DNA of 64,000 nt from Micrococcales bacterium (GCA_016719135.1 JADKAV010000018.1:1-64000); one strand, 5' to 3'. Shown: positions 18,234 through 26,739, numbered from the stretch's first letter. Made by a program: numbers and translations. The notes: generated by a model from the letters alone, not told the origin.

Positions 18234-19820
18234 ATGGCAGTGTCGACGGAATCGATCCAGCGCTGGGGCGAGGGTGGTCACGGGATCCCGACCAGCCTCC
18301 AGGAGTTCCTTGACGACCGCGGCATGGGGTCGGTGCAGCCACGCCCGGCCGTCGATCTGGCACAGGTGGCGGTGCGGGCTTCCCGGATTCCCGCCGAAGA
18401 GCTGGGCGCACTGACGGGTGTCTATGACGACCTGACGCGACTGCGGTGCTCGGGCGGTTTCTCCTTCATCGACTTGTGCAATCGCCGCTGGCCAGGGCGG
18501 GAACTGCCCGTGGTGGATGTGGTTCTACTGCCCCGCAGTCATGACGAGGTGCGGGCGATCCTTGATCTGGCGGCGGCCCAGCAATGGGCGGTGGTGCCGT
18601 TCGGCGGCGGAACGAGTGTGGTCGACGGCGTGGACGTGACCGACCGGCTGACCGTGGGGGTGGCTTTCTGGCAGATGAATACGGTGAGGCAGCTGGATCC
18701 GGAGTCCGGGGAGGTGTTGGTGCAAGCGGGCATCACCGGCCCGGAACTGGAGCGGTGGCTGCAGGCCCGTGGTTTCACGTGGGGTCACTTGCCGCAGTCC
18801 TGGGAGCGTGCGACGGTCGGTGGCTACGCGGCGACCCGGTCGTCCGGGCAGGCGTCGACGGGGTACGGCCGTGCGGATGCCACGGTCACCAAAATGCGGG
18901 TGGCGACCCCGCGCGGGGACTTCCTGCTCGGCAAGGCGCCCGCGACGGCCGCCGGCCCCGATCTGCAACAGGTCTTCCTGGGCAGCGAGGGGTCTTTCGG
19001 CGTCATCACGGAGGTCGGGCTTCGGGTACGGCCGCTGCCGGAGAAGAAGGTGTACGAAGGGATGCTGTTTTCCACGTTCGATGCCGGGGTGCGGGCCTTT
19101 CAACAACTGGCTCAGGACCGGGTCAACGCCGACGTGATGCGCTTGTCGGATGCCGACGAAAGCGCTGTGAACCTCGCGGGCAGCGGGCTGTCGGGGCTGA
19201 AGAAGCGGGCCTTCGACCGGTACACCGCCTTGCGCAAGGTCGACGGCGGGTGCCTGGCGATCCTCGGGTGGGAGGGCCCGAAAGACGTGGTCACCGCTCG
19301 GCGGGGCCACGCGCACAAGGTGTTCCGCCGGTTCGGTGGTGTGGGTTTGGGCAGTAGCGTCGGGCGGTCCTGGGAGAAGAGTCGGTTCGCCGGGCCCTAT
19401 CTGCGCGACGATCTGCTCGACGCTGGGTACCTGGTGGAGACTCTTGAGACGGCCAATGAGTGGTCGCGGTTGAAGGGGACCTACGACGCGGTGCACGCCG
19501 CACTGCGTGGGGCGCTGGGCCTGTGCTTGATCGGCACCCATCTGTCCCACATTTACCCGACCGGCGCCAGCCTCTACTTCACCGTGATCACGCCGCTGGC
19601 CGACGACCCGGTCGCGCAGTGGAAGGCGGCGAAGGTCGCCGCGACCGACGCGCTGGTCGCCACGGATGCCACGATCACCCATCACCACTCGGTCGGCCGC
19701 GACCACGCGCCGTGGCTTTCCGCGGAGATCGGGGAGTCGGGGGTGGAGTTGTTGCAGGTGATCAAGGCGCATCTGGACCCGGACGGGTTGATGAACCCCG
19801 GGGTTTTGGGACTGGGGTAG
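18234..19820 (+). CDS. FAD-binding oxidase of the alkyl-DHAP synthase (AGPS)-like family
   Basis: A 528-residue flavoprotein with an FAD_binding_4 domain: VVPFGGGTSVVDGVD is the pyrophosphate-binding loop, then VLVQAGITGPELERWL, GHLPQSWERATVGGYAATRSSG and FLGSEGSFGVITEV. The C-terminal FAD-oxidase_C domain ends with the histidine cluster ITHHHSVGRDHAPW, as in alkyldihydroxyacetonephosphate synthases. ATG 18234 has GGAGG at 18225-18229. Divergent from tetR-glpD, an arrangement I recall from mycobacteria (glpD1, a TetR gene and a flavoprotein). The shared product or substrate DHAP suggests glycerol-3-phosphate/DHAP or ether-lipid chemistry; the exact reaction is unproven. Confidence 0.85.
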   Translation: MAVSTESIQRWGEGGHGIPTSLQEFLDDRGMGSVQPRPAVDLAQVAVRASRIPAEELGALTGVYDDLTRLRCSGGFSFIDLCNRRWPGRELPVVDVVLLPRSHDEVRAILDLAAAQQWAVVPFGGGTSVVDGVDVTDRLTVGVAFWQMNTVRQLDPESGEVLVQAGITGPELERWLQARGFTWGHLPQSWERATVGGYAATRSSGQASTGYGRADATVTKMRVATPRGDFLLGKAPATAAGPDLQQVFLGSEGSFGVITEVGLRVRPLPEKKVYEGMLFSTFDAGVRAFQQLAQDRVNADVMRLSDADESAVNLAGSGLSGLKKRAFDRYTALRKVDGGCLAILGWEGPKDVVTARRGHAHKVFRRFGGVGLGSSVGRSWEKSRFAGPYLRDDLLDAGYLVETLETANEWSRLKGTYDAVHAALRGALGLCLIGTHLSHIYPTGASLYFTVITPLADDPVAQWKAAKVAATDALVATDATITHHHSVGRDHAPWLSAEIGESGVELLQVIKAHLDPDGLMNPGVLGLG

Positions 19821-19838
19821 GGCCGCGGGCTGCTCCGG

Positions 19839-19956
19839 GGATTTGGTCGTATCTGGTCGGTGGGTGACCACATGTGGGCTAAGTCCGTCGGGGCGGCGCG
19901 GGGCGGCGGGACTTTGGTCAAATCCCGTCTCTGGCTGACCATATACGTCCAAACTC
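19839..19956 (+). repeat. Palindromic intergenic repeat, array 1 (two copies)
   Basis: Two degenerate copies (19839-19885 and 19910-19956) of the 47-nt palindromic element found again at 20708-20895. The second is the variant form with CAAATCCCGTC inside. They sit between the FAD-oxidase stop and the promoter of the VapB-like gene, and may act as terminators for the oxidase transcript. Confidence 0.8.
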
Positions 19957-19985
19957 GAAGCTACCTACAGTCAGGCACATACCGC

Positions 19986-19991
19986 TACAAT
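19986..19991 (+). promoter_or_regulatory. -10 box of the VapB-like gene, leaderless mRNA likely
   Basis: TACAAT ends six bases before the ATG at 19998, so the transcript should start at or very near the start codon. No matching -35 is obvious. Confidence 0.5.
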
Positions 19992-19997
19992 GTAGTT

Positions 19998-20438
19998 ATG
20001 ACGTCACCTCGATCTGTGCGATTCGACGATTCAACGGTTGACAAATTGGCTGTCTTCGCAGCGCGCCGAACAGGGATGTCGAGCTCGAGTGCTGCGGCGT
20101 TGCTGGTTGAGGAAGGGCTGCGTATGGATGCGCATCCGGGCGTCGTTTTCCAGGACGGACCATCTGGGCGACGGGCAGTTTTGATGGCCGGCCCCGATGT
20201 GTGGGAGGTCATCCGCGCTCTGCGGGATGCGCGGGCGAACGAACCTGACTTGAGCCCCGACGAAATCATGGAACTGGTGGGCGACAACGCAGATATAGCG
20301 CTGAGCGACGTGCACGCGGCTCTTGGGTACTACGGGGAATACCCCGAGGAGATCAACGACTCGATCGCCGAGGCAGAAGAGGCCGAGGCGCGCGCACAGC
20401 GGGCATTGGAGCGAACCGTTGGGCTCCTCGGAGTGTGA
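19998..20438 (+). CDS. VapB45-like antitoxin (DNA-binding N-terminus plus DUF433)
   Basis: 146 residues. The N-terminal part RSVRFDDSTVDKLAVFAARR looks like a ribbon-helix-helix or related DNA-binding segment. The rest resembles DUF433: HPGVVFQDGPSGRRAVLMAGPD, then DLSPDEIMELVGDNADIALSDV and HAALGYYGEYPEEINDSI. DUF433 antitoxins pair with DUF5615 PIN-like toxins (the VapBC45 arrangement), and such a gene overlaps directly downstream (GTGTGA). ATG 19998 is chosen because a -10 box sits just before it. Confidence 0.82.
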   Translation: MTSPRSVRFDDSTVDKLAVFAARRTGMSSSSAAALLVEEGLRMDAHPGVVFQDGPSGRRAVLMAGPDVWEVIRALRDARANEPDLSPDEIMELVGDNADIALSDVHAALGYYGEYPEEINDSIAEAEEAEARAQRALERTVGLLGV

Positions 20439-20914
20439 CGCAGTTACTGCTCGACGAGATGCTCTCACCGAAGATCGCCGAAGCCTTGCGCAGTGCCGGG
20501 GTTGATGTGGTGTCGGTGAGCGCTGAACCCAATTTGCGCGGGCTTGCTGACTCGGATGTGCTCGACTGGGCCGCATCAGAAGGCCGCGTGTTGGTAACGG
20601 ACAACATCAAGGACTTCGCTGTTCTGAATGCGCAGTGGGCCGCCAGTTCGCGTAAGCACCCTGGCCGGCCGCTGGCCAGTTCGATTTCTTGTAGCGAGGC
20701 GCGCCGGGACTTTGGTCGTATCTGGTCGGTGGGTGACCACATACGGGCAAAGTCCGCCGGGACGGAACAGCCCCCCGAGACTTTGGTCGTATCTGGTCGG
20801 TGGGTGACCACATACGGGCAAAGTCCGCCGGACGGAACAGCCCCCCAGGACTTTGGTCAGATCCCGTCTCTGCGTGACCACATACGTCCAAAGTCGCTCG
20901 GGTCCGAGCACTAA
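20435..20914 (+). CDS. DUF5615 PIN-like toxin (VapC45-like), C-terminus replaced by repeat sequence
   Basis: GTG 20435 overlaps the antitoxin stop. Residues 1-65 match DUF5615: LLLDEMLSPKIAEALRSAGVDVV, then DVLDWAASEGRVLVTDNIKDFAVL, with the conserved acidic residues of the PIN-like nuclease centre (LDE, D-x-D and TDN-x-DF). After about residue 85 (base 20690) the frame runs through three copies of the 47-nt palindrome and no longer looks like protein. The family's final segment is therefore missing, as if the repeat array had replaced the 3' end. The toxin may be inactive or unstable; the antitoxin would then be dispensable. Confidence 0.72.
   Translation: MTQLLLDEMLSPKIAEALRSAGVDVVSVSAEPNLRGLADSDVLDWAASEGRVLVTDNIKDFAVLNAQWAASSRKHPGRPLASSISCSEARRDFGRIWSVGDHIRAKSAGTEQPPETLVVSGRWVTTYGQSPPDGTAPQDFGQIPSLRDHIRPKSLGSEH
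20708..20895 (+). repeat. Palindromic intergenic repeat, array 2 (three copies)
   Basis: Copies at 20708-20754, 20779-20825 and 20849-20895. The first two are identical 47-mers; the third is the variant form. Each starts GACTTTGG and ends CAAAGTC and can fold with GACTTTG/CAAAGTC, CGTAT/ATACG and GGTC/GACC stems separated by symmetric 2x2 internal loops. Separators of 24 and 23 nt are themselves nearly identical (CGCCGG...ACGGAACAGCCCCCC), so the true period is about 71 bp. The last copy ends just upstream of the hisA/priA promoter. Confidence 0.9.
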
Positions 20915-20915
20915 G

Positions 20916-20921
20916 TACGCT
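20916..20921 (+). promoter_or_regulatory. -10 box of hisA/priA
   Basis: TACGCT ends six bases before the ATG at 20928, the same spacing as at other leaderless candidates in this window. It directly follows the last palindromic repeat. Confidence 0.5.
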
Positions 20922-20927
20922 CGAACC

Positions 20928-21641
20928 ATGCCTCTGCAACTTCTCCCCGCCGTCGACGTCGCCAACGGTCAAGCCGTGCGCCTGGTCCAGGGTGAGGCTG
21001 GCACCGAGACCGACTACGGCGACCCGCTGTCCGCGGCCATGACGTGGCAGGAGCAGGGAGCGCAGTGGATCCACCTCGTCGACCTCGACGCGGCGTTCGG
21101 CCGGGGGAGCAACGCTGAGCTGCTGGCGCGCGTCGTCGGTGAACTCGACGTCGATGTCGAAATGAGCGGCGGGATCCGCGACGACGCATCGCTGCACGCG
21201 GCGCTGGCGACCGGCTGCCGGCGAGTCAACATCGGGACCGCCGCCCTGGAACAACCCGAATGGTGCGCACAGATCATCGCCGACCACGGGGATCGGATCG
21301 CGATCGGCCTGGACGTCCGTGGCACAACGCTGGCCGCCCGGGGCTGGACCGAAGATGGCGGCGAACTGTTCGAGACCCTCGCGCGGCTGGACTCCGAAGG
21401 GTGCGCCCGCTACGTCCTGACCGACGTTCGCCGCGACGGCACACTCACCGGGCCCAACCTCGACCTGCTGCGTGACGTGTGTGCTGCCACGGACCGGCCG
21501 GTGATCGCCTCGGGCGGGGTGTCGGCGTTGGCCGATCTCACCGCGATCGCCCAGATCGACGGGGTGGAGGGTGCGATCATGGGCAAGGCGCTGTACGCCG
21601 GGGCCTTCACCCTGCCCGAAGCGCTGGCGGCCGTGCGATGA
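20928..21641 (+). CDS. priA: HisA/PriA isomerase: ProFAR isomerase, probably also phosphoribosylanthranilate isomerase
   Basis: A 237-residue (beta-alpha)8 barrel that converts ProFAR to PRFAR in histidine synthesis. Seen: LLPAVDVANGQAVRL with the first catalytic aspartate, VEMSGGIRDD, LTDVRRDGTLTGPN and VIASGGVSALADL, with phosphate-binding glycines. In Actinomycetota lacking trpF this enzyme (PriA) also isomerises phosphoribosylanthranilate for tryptophan. The trp genes in this window include no trpF, which supports the dual role. ATG 20928 is chosen from the MPLQLLPAVD start; its stop overlaps hisF. Confidence 0.92.
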   Translation: MPLQLLPAVDVANGQAVRLVQGEAGTETDYGDPLSAAMTWQEQGAQWIHLVDLDAAFGRGSNAELLARVVGELDVDVEMSGGIRDDASLHAALATGCRRVNIGTAALEQPEWCAQIIADHGDRIAIGLDVRGTTLAARGWTEDGGELFETLARLDSEGCARYVLTDVRRDGTLTGPNLDLLRDVCAATDRPVIASGGVSALADLTAIAQIDGVEGAIMGKALYAGAFTLPEALAAVR

Positions 21642-22402
21642 GTTTGGCGGTGCGGGTCATCCCGTGCCTGGACGTAGATGCCGGCCGGGTCGTCAAGGGT
21701 GTGAACTTCGAAGGCCTGCGTGATGCCGGCGACCCCGTCGAACTGGCCACCCGCTACAACGCCGAGGGCGCCGACGAACTGATCTTCCTGGACATCACGG
21801 CAAGTTCCAGCGGGCGGGCGACCATGCTCGACGTGGTGCGGCGCACCGCCGACGCGGTGTTCATCCCCCTGACCGTGGGGGGTGGCGTGCGCAAGGTCGA
21901 CGACTTCGATGCGTTGCTGCGCGCGGGGGCCGACAAGGTCGGCGTCAACACCGGCGCGATCGCAGATCCCGACCTGCTGACCAGGGCGGCGCGGCGGTTC
22001 GGCAACCAGTGCGTGGTGCTTTCGGTGGATGCCCGGCGCGCCCGCGGAACGCCCAGCGGTTTCGAGATCACCACCCACGGGGGGCGCAAGGGGACAGGCA
22101 TCGATGCGGTCGCGTGGGCCGGAAATGGCGCGCGCCTCGGTGCCGGGGAAATCCTGCTCAACAGCATGGACGCCGACGGCACAACCGCGGGCTTCGACGG
22201 CGAGCTCATCGGCTTGGTGCGTGCGGAAGTCGATGTGCCCGTGATCGCCAGCGGCGGAGCGGGGACCGCGCAGGACTTCGTGGCCGCCGTACACGCCGGG
22301 GCCGACGCTGTGCTCGCCGCCAGCGTCTTCCATTACGGACAGCTCAGCATTCAGGATGTGAAGCAGACCATGGCAGCCGACGGGATCACGGTCCGGTTGT
22401 AG
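21638..22402 (+). CDS. hisF: Imidazole glycerol phosphate synthase cyclase subunit
   Basis: HisF uses ammonia from HisH to turn PRFAR into imidazole glycerol phosphate and AICAR. The 254-residue barrel starts AVRVIPCLDVDAGRVVKGVNF with the catalytic aspartate and contains DELIFLDITAS, TVGGGVRKVDDF, NTGAIADPDLL, LNSMDADGTTAGFD with the second aspartate and VIASGGAGTAQDF. ATGA overlap with hisA/priA. The partner hisH is not in this window. Confidence 0.97.
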   Translation: MSLAVRVIPCLDVDAGRVVKGVNFEGLRDAGDPVELATRYNAEGADELIFLDITASSSGRATMLDVVRRTADAVFIPLTVGGGVRKVDDFDALLRAGADKVGVNTGAIADPDLLTRAARRFGNQCVVLSVDARRARGTPSGFEITTHGGRKGTGIDAVAWAGNGARLGAGEILLNSMDADGTTAGFDGELIGLVRAEVDVPVIASGGAGTAQDFVAAVHAGADAVLAASVFHYGQLSIQDVKQTMAADGITVRL

Positions 22403-22474
22403 GTAAGGATCGCCCATGATCGACTCGACTAAGGTGCCCAATAGACCGCCGCCGCCCGCGACCCTTGGACACCC

Positions 22475-24280
22475 ATGAGCCCCGAAGCGATCAGCCTGCT
22501 GACTCTGGTCGCAGTGGTGGGACTGTTCCTCTGGAACCGGCTCCCCGTGGAACTGGTGGCTTTTGGGGCGGCTTTGACCCTCTACTTCACTGGCGTCCTC
22601 GATCTGTCGCAGGCGCTGGCAGGGCTGTCCGATCCAGCGGTGGTGTTCATCGCCGCCTTGTTCATCGTCAGTGAGGGCTTGGACTCCACCGGGGTCACCG
22701 CGTGGGTGGGTCAAGGGCTGGGCAAGTTCACCCGCGGTGAGCCGCGTCGCATCCTGGTGGGCGCGATGATCCTGGCCGCGGTCCTGACCGCCTTCATCGG
22801 TCTCAACGGATCCATGGCCGCACTGCTTCCGGTCGTCATTCTCCTCGCGCTGCGCAACAACATCGCCACCTCGCGGCTGTTGATGCCGTTGGCCTTCGCC
22901 GGAAGTGCCGGCGGTTTGCTGCTGCTGACCGGCAGTCCGGTCAACGTGGTCGTCGCCGAGGCGGCGCAGGACGCCGGGGGTTATCTGTCGTACTTCGAGT
23001 TCGCACTGGTCGGGCTGCCACTGGCGATCGTGAGCATCGGACTCATCCTGGTCCTGGGCCCCCGGTTGATCCCCGAGCGGGTGAGTCTGCAGGTGCCGCC
23101 GGATCTGAGCAGCCATGCCCGCACGCTGGTCAGGGCCTACGACTTGCACAACATCTTCCATGTGCGGCTCGAGCCGGAATCGCCGCTGGTGGGGCATCGA
23201 CGCGCTGTGGGAGCACTCGATGGATTCCCCGATCTGCGGGTCGTCACGGTTCTCAACGGGCAGACCCGCAGGCCGGATTCAGAGGGCTGGCTCGAACCCG
23301 GTGACCGCCTGACGCTGGTCGGTGATGGTGAGCAGGCCTACCGATTCGCTGGGCTGAATTCCCTGAAGGTCGAACGCGTGCGGGCTTCCGACGAGGTGAA
23401 GCAGTCGATCCTCTCGGTCACCACCGGGGCGGCAGAAGTCGTGATCCCGCCCCGTTCACGGTTCGTCGGTGAGCGTGCCCACGCCGGGATGGTCTTCCTG
23501 GGCGGATCGTTGGTCGTCCTGGCGATCCAACGGCAGGGCAAAGACCTCGGGCCCGGCGAGGTGCAACTGCAACCCGGCGACGTGCTGTTGATGGAAGGGG
23601 ACTGGCCGGCCCTTGAGGAGACGCTCGCAGCCCGCGACATCCTGGTGGTGGAGTCGCCGGAGTTGATCCGTCGGCAATCGGTGCCCAGGGGCCGTGGATC
23701 GACAGCCGCGATGGCGATCCTGGTGGCCATGGTGATCATGCTGGCGACCGGGGCCGTGCCGCCTGCGGTGGCCGCACTTCTGGCCGCGGGGGGAATGCTG
23801 TTGACCGGTGCGCTCACGATCCACCAGGCTTACCGCGGCATCTCGTGGTCCACCGTGCTGCTGATCGCCGGCATGATTCCGCTGTCCACCGCCATCACCA
23901 CATCGGGCGCAGGGGAAGCCGTGGCCGACGTGCTGGTCTCGGCGGTGGGGGAGCGCAATCCCCTGATCCTGCTTCTGGGTCTGGCACTGATCACCCTGGT
24001 GTTCGGCCAGCTGATCAGCAATACGGCAACAGTGCTGATCATGATTCCGGTGGCGTTGTCAGCCGCGGCGTCGACCGGGATCCCGCCGACGACCGTGCTC
24101 ATGACGTTGTGTGTCGCAGGTGCTGCCGCGTTCCTGACACCCGTGGCAACCCCGGCCAACATGATGGTGATGGGACCGGGTGGCTACCGGTTCGGCGACT
24201 ACTGGCGGATGGGCGGCGTGCTTTTCGTGGTGTTCCTGCTGGCCGCTGTTCTGCTGGTGCCGCTGATCTGGGGTCTGTGA
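22475..24280 (+). CDS. SLC13/DASS-type permease with two RCK_C (TrkA-C) domains
   Basis: 601 residues. An N-terminal block of about five to six membrane helices (ISLLTLVAVVGLFLW to the glycine/serine-rich LLLLTGSPVNVVV) is followed by a cytoplasmic middle of about 200 residues. That middle holds two TrkA-C domains (about 205-290 and 300-390; note EPGDRLTLVGDGEQ and LQPGDVLLMEGDW). A second membrane block ends with LISNTATVLIMIPVAL and TPVATPANMMVMGPGGYRFGDYW. The paired SNT/SPT-like hairpin motifs are typical of divalent-anion:Na+ symporters; candidate substrates are sulfate or dicarboxylates, not decidable here. ATG 22475. Confidence 0.88.
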   Translation: MSPEAISLLTLVAVVGLFLWNRLPVELVAFGAALTLYFTGVLDLSQALAGLSDPAVVFIAALFIVSEGLDSTGVTAWVGQGLGKFTRGEPRRILVGAMILAAVLTAFIGLNGSMAALLPVVILLALRNNIATSRLLMPLAFAGSAGGLLLLTGSPVNVVVAEAAQDAGGYLSYFEFALVGLPLAIVSIGLILVLGPRLIPERVSLQVPPDLSSHARTLVRAYDLHNIFHVRLEPESPLVGHRRAVGALDGFPDLRVVTVLNGQTRRPDSEGWLEPGDRLTLVGDGEQAYRFAGLNSLKVERVRASDEVKQSILSVTTGAAEVVIPPRSRFVGERAHAGMVFLGGSLVVLAIQRQGKDLGPGEVQLQPGDVLLMEGDWPALEETLAARDILVVESPELIRRQSVPRGRGSTAAMAILVAMVIMLATGAVPPAVAALLAAGGMLLTGALTIHQAYRGISWSTVLLIAGMIPLSTAITTSGAGEAVADVLVSAVGERNPLILLLGLALITLVFGQLISNTATVLIMIPVALSAAASTGIPPTTVLMTLCVAGAAAFLTPVATPANMMVMGPGGYRFGDYWRMGGVLFVVFLLAAVLLVPLIWGL

Positions 24281-24320
24281 GGATTCAGTCGGTCACTGTG
24301 CCCGACAGATTCCCCAGACG

Positions 24321-24812
24321 CTACAACTTCGGGCCGGTGAACGGCGCATCCATGGTCAGAGTGCAGGTGATCGTGCGGTTGCCCTTGTCCCATTGCGTCT
24401 CGTTCGGCAGGAAGTACCCCGGGATCAACGACTCGGGGTCGTCCAATGTCGGCCGGTAGCGGTTGAACGCCGTTGAGCACTGGTTCTGCGCCGAGGCCTT
24501 CATGGCCACCGTGCCCGCCCAGGTCAGATTGTCCAGGCTCACCTGGTCGATGATCTGCCCGTCGTGCTCCTCGTCGCAGGTGACCACATAGACCCCCTCA
24601 GCGGTCATGATCTCGCCGCGGGCATCGCGTGGAATGGCATAACACTGCGCGAACTGCAGACTCGCGATCGGGCGTACCCCGGGAATCTTGTCAGCTGCGG
24701 TCTCGGAGGTGTCCGGGGCGTTCTGGATCATCCACACCGATGCCGCCGCGACCATCGCGGACACCGCCAGCACCGTGCCGGCGGCAGCCAGTCGTGCACC
24801 CCGAGTCGCCAT
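24321..24812 (-). CDS. Septum-formation-family membrane-anchored protein
   Basis: 163 residues with an N-terminal membrane anchor or signal (AAAGTVLAVSAMVAAASVWM) and an extracytoplasmic domain with several cysteines: FAQCYAIP, VVTCDEEHDGQI, NQCSTAFNRY and TITCTL. The pattern CY...CDEEHDGQ...C...C is that of the actinobacterial septum formation family (PF13845), whose role is poorly defined. I placed the start at the ATG at 24812 (MATRGARLAAAG) rather than eleven codons upstream, because the extension has a cysteine-rich, non-signal character. Convergent with the permease gene. Confidence 0.8.
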   Translation of the reverse strand: MATRGARLAAAGTVLAVSAMVAAASVWMIQNAPDTSETAADKIPGVRPIASLQFAQCYAIPRDARGEIMTAEGVYVVTCDEEHDGQIIDQVSLDNLTWAGTVAMKASAQNQCSTAFNRYRPTLDDPESLIPGYFLPNETQWDKGNRTITCTLTMDAPFTGPKL

Positions 24813-24840
24813 ACCTAGATGGTTGCACGTGGCACACCGG

Positions 24841-24846
24841 CACAAT
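24841..24846 (+). promoter_or_regulatory. -10 box of hisI
   Basis: CACAAT ends seven bases before the ATG at 24854. The hexamer is one base off TANNNT. It supports 24854 rather than the in-frame ATG at 24845, which lies inside the box, as the hisI start. Confidence 0.4.
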
Positions 24847-24853
24847 GGGGCCC

Positions 24854-25201
24854 ATGGGTGACGTTTCGCCGATCGCGCAAACCGTGCAGCGCCTGCATTT
24901 CGGCCCCGACGGGCTGTTGCCGGCGATCGCCCAGCAGTGGGACACCGGCGAGGTGCTGATGCTCGCCTGGATGGACGCCGAAGCGGTGCGCCGGACGCTG
25001 CAGACCGGCCGCGGAACCTACTGGTCGAGGTCGCGCCAGGAGTATTGGGTCAAGGGCGAGACGTCCGGCCACGTTCAGCAGGTCCGGGAGGTGCGCATCG
25101 ACTGTGATGGCGACGCGGTCCTGCTCATGGTCGATCAGACCGGGCCTGCCTGCCACACCGGTCTGCGTTCCTGTTTCGACACCGCGTCGGTGCGCCCATG
25201 A
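24854..25201 (+). CDS. hisI: Phosphoribosyl-AMP cyclohydrolase
   Basis: HisI opens the purine ring of phosphoribosyl-AMP, a zinc-dependent early step of histidine synthesis. The 115-residue protein shows VLMLAWMDAEAVRRTLQTG, YWSRSRQEYWVKGETSGH and the metal-binding segment DCDGDAVLLMVDQTGPACHTGLRSCF, with the conserved aspartates and three cysteines. Its stop overlaps trpE (ATGA), linking the his and trp genes. Confidence 0.95.
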   Translation: MGDVSPIAQTVQRLHFGPDGLLPAIAQQWDTGEVLMLAWMDAEAVRRTLQTGRGTYWSRSRQEYWVKGETSGHVQQVREVRIDCDGDAVLLMVDQTGPACHTGLRSCFDTASVRP

Positions 25202-26739
25202 CCGATCCCTACGCGGTCGCGGCCACCTCCCCGAGCGGTATCACCGCACCCACCATCGATCAGTTCCGGGAGCTCGCTGACGACCGTCGCGTGATCCCGG
25301 TCGTGCGCCGGTTCCTCGTCGATGACCAGACGCCGGTCGGTTTGTACGCAAAACTGGCCGCTGGACGCCCCGGCACCTTCCTGCTGGAGTCGGCGGAGAA
25401 CGGGCAGACCTGGAGCCGGTACTCATTCATCGGCGTGCGTAGCGCAGCGATGCTCACCGAGCATGAGGGACAGGTGCTGTGGGTCGGCAATGCCCCGGCG
25501 GGTCTGCCTGACCGCGGACTGGCGGTGGAAGCGTTGCGCGACACTTTGTCGTCCTTACGCACCCCACGGCCGCACGGTTTGCCGCCCCTGACCGGCGGTC
25601 TGGTGGGTTTCATCGGATACGACGCCGTTCGGCGCTGGGAACGACTGCCGGACGCGAACCCCGACGACTTGCACCTGCCCGAGTTGGCCCTGCTGCTGGC
25701 CACCGACCTCGCGGTGATGGACCACGTCGACGGCTCGATCTGGCTGGTGGCCAACGCCGTCAACTACGACAACACCGACGCCGGGGTGGACCGGGCCTTT
25801 CAGGATGCGGTGGCCCGACTGGACGTCATGCAGGCCGACCTGCACGCCGCCAGCCCGGCGAAAGTGCAGGCAATCGTGCCGGCCACCACCAGCCAGGCGA
25901 GCGCCAACCACGACTACCGTGCGGCCGTCGAGGTCGCCAAGGAGTACATCCGCGCCGGTGACGCGTTCCAGATCGTGCTGTCCCAGCGCTTCTCCCAGCC
26001 GTCCCGGGCGACACCGCTGGATGTCTACCGGGCCCTGCGGATGACCAACCCCAGCCCCTATATGTATCTGTTGAACATCCCCGGCACCCAGGGGATGGAC
26101 ACGGCCGGATTCAGCATCGTCGGGTCCAGCCCGGAAGCGCTGGTGAAACTCACCGGTGACGAAGCGATGCTGCACCCGATCGCGGGTACCCGGCCCCGCG
26201 GCACAACCCCGGATGAGGACGCCGCGCTGGTCGCCGATCTGCTGGCCGACCCGAAGGAGCGTGCGGAGCACCTGATGCTGGTGGACCTCGGGCGCAACGA
26301 CCTCGGCCGTGTGTGTCGTCCCGGCACCGTGAACGTCGTGGAGTTCATGCAGGTCGAGCAGTACTCCCACGTGCACCACATCGTGTCGACGGTCGTGGGG
26401 CGCTTGCAGGATGGTGACACGGCCTACGACCTGCTGGCAGCCACCTTCCCCGCCGGGACTCTGTCCGGGGCGCCCAAGCCGCGGGCCATGGAGATCATCG
26501 ACGAGTTGGAGAAAACCCGCCGGGGACTGTATGCCGGCTGCATCGGGTACTTCGATTTTGCCGGGGACATGGACACGGCCATCGCGATCCGCACCGCCTT
26601 GCTGCGCGATGGAACGGCCTATGTGCAAGCCGGCGCCGGCATCGTGGCCGACTCCGATCCGGCGACCGAGGACGAGGAGTGCCAGAACAAAGCCGCCGCC
26701 GTGCTGCGCGCCCTGACGATCGCGGAGGAGATGTCGTGA
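25198..26739 (+). CDS. trpE: Anthranilate synthase component I
   Basis: TrpE converts chorismate to anthranilate with ammonia from TrpG. At 513 residues it has the tryptophan feedback motif LLES (TFLLESAENG) near residue 60 and the catalytic chorismate-binding domain: IAGTRPRG, DLGRNDLGRVC, GTLSGAPKPRAMEIIDELE and GYFDFAGDMDTAIAIRT. Translationally coupled to hisI by ATGA overlap, so no separate attenuator leader is visible. No trpG or trpD is present in this window. Confidence 0.97.
   Translation: MTDPYAVAATSPSGITAPTIDQFRELADDRRVIPVVRRFLVDDQTPVGLYAKLAAGRPGTFLLESAENGQTWSRYSFIGVRSAAMLTEHEGQVLWVGNAPAGLPDRGLAVEALRDTLSSLRTPRPHGLPPLTGGLVGFIGYDAVRRWERLPDANPDDLHLPELALLLATDLAVMDHVDGSIWLVANAVNYDNTDAGVDRAFQDAVARLDVMQADLHAASPAKVQAIVPATTSQASANHDYRAAVEVAKEYIRAGDAFQIVLSQRFSQPSRATPLDVYRALRMTNPSPYMYLLNIPGTQGMDTAGFSIVGSSPEALVKLTGDEAMLHPIAGTRPRGTTPDEDAALVADLLADPKERAEHLMLVDLGRNDLGRVCRPGTVNVVEFMQVEQYSHVHHIVSTVVGRLQDGDTAYDLLAATFPAGTLSGAPKPRAMEIIDELEKTRRGLYAGCIGYFDFAGDMDTAIAIRTALLRDGTAYVQAGAGIVADSDPATEDEECQNKAAAVLRALTIAEEMS

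Noticed and set aside
20708..20895. CRISPR-like array (47-nt repeats with 23-24-nt separators)
   Set aside because: The separators are nearly identical to each other, there are only three units, the repeats are fully palindromic, and no cas gene is nearby.
19839..20914. Insertion sequence ending in the palindromic repeats
   Set aside because: No transposase, and the genes between the two arrays are a plain toxin-antitoxin pair; a composite element cannot be excluded but is not supported.
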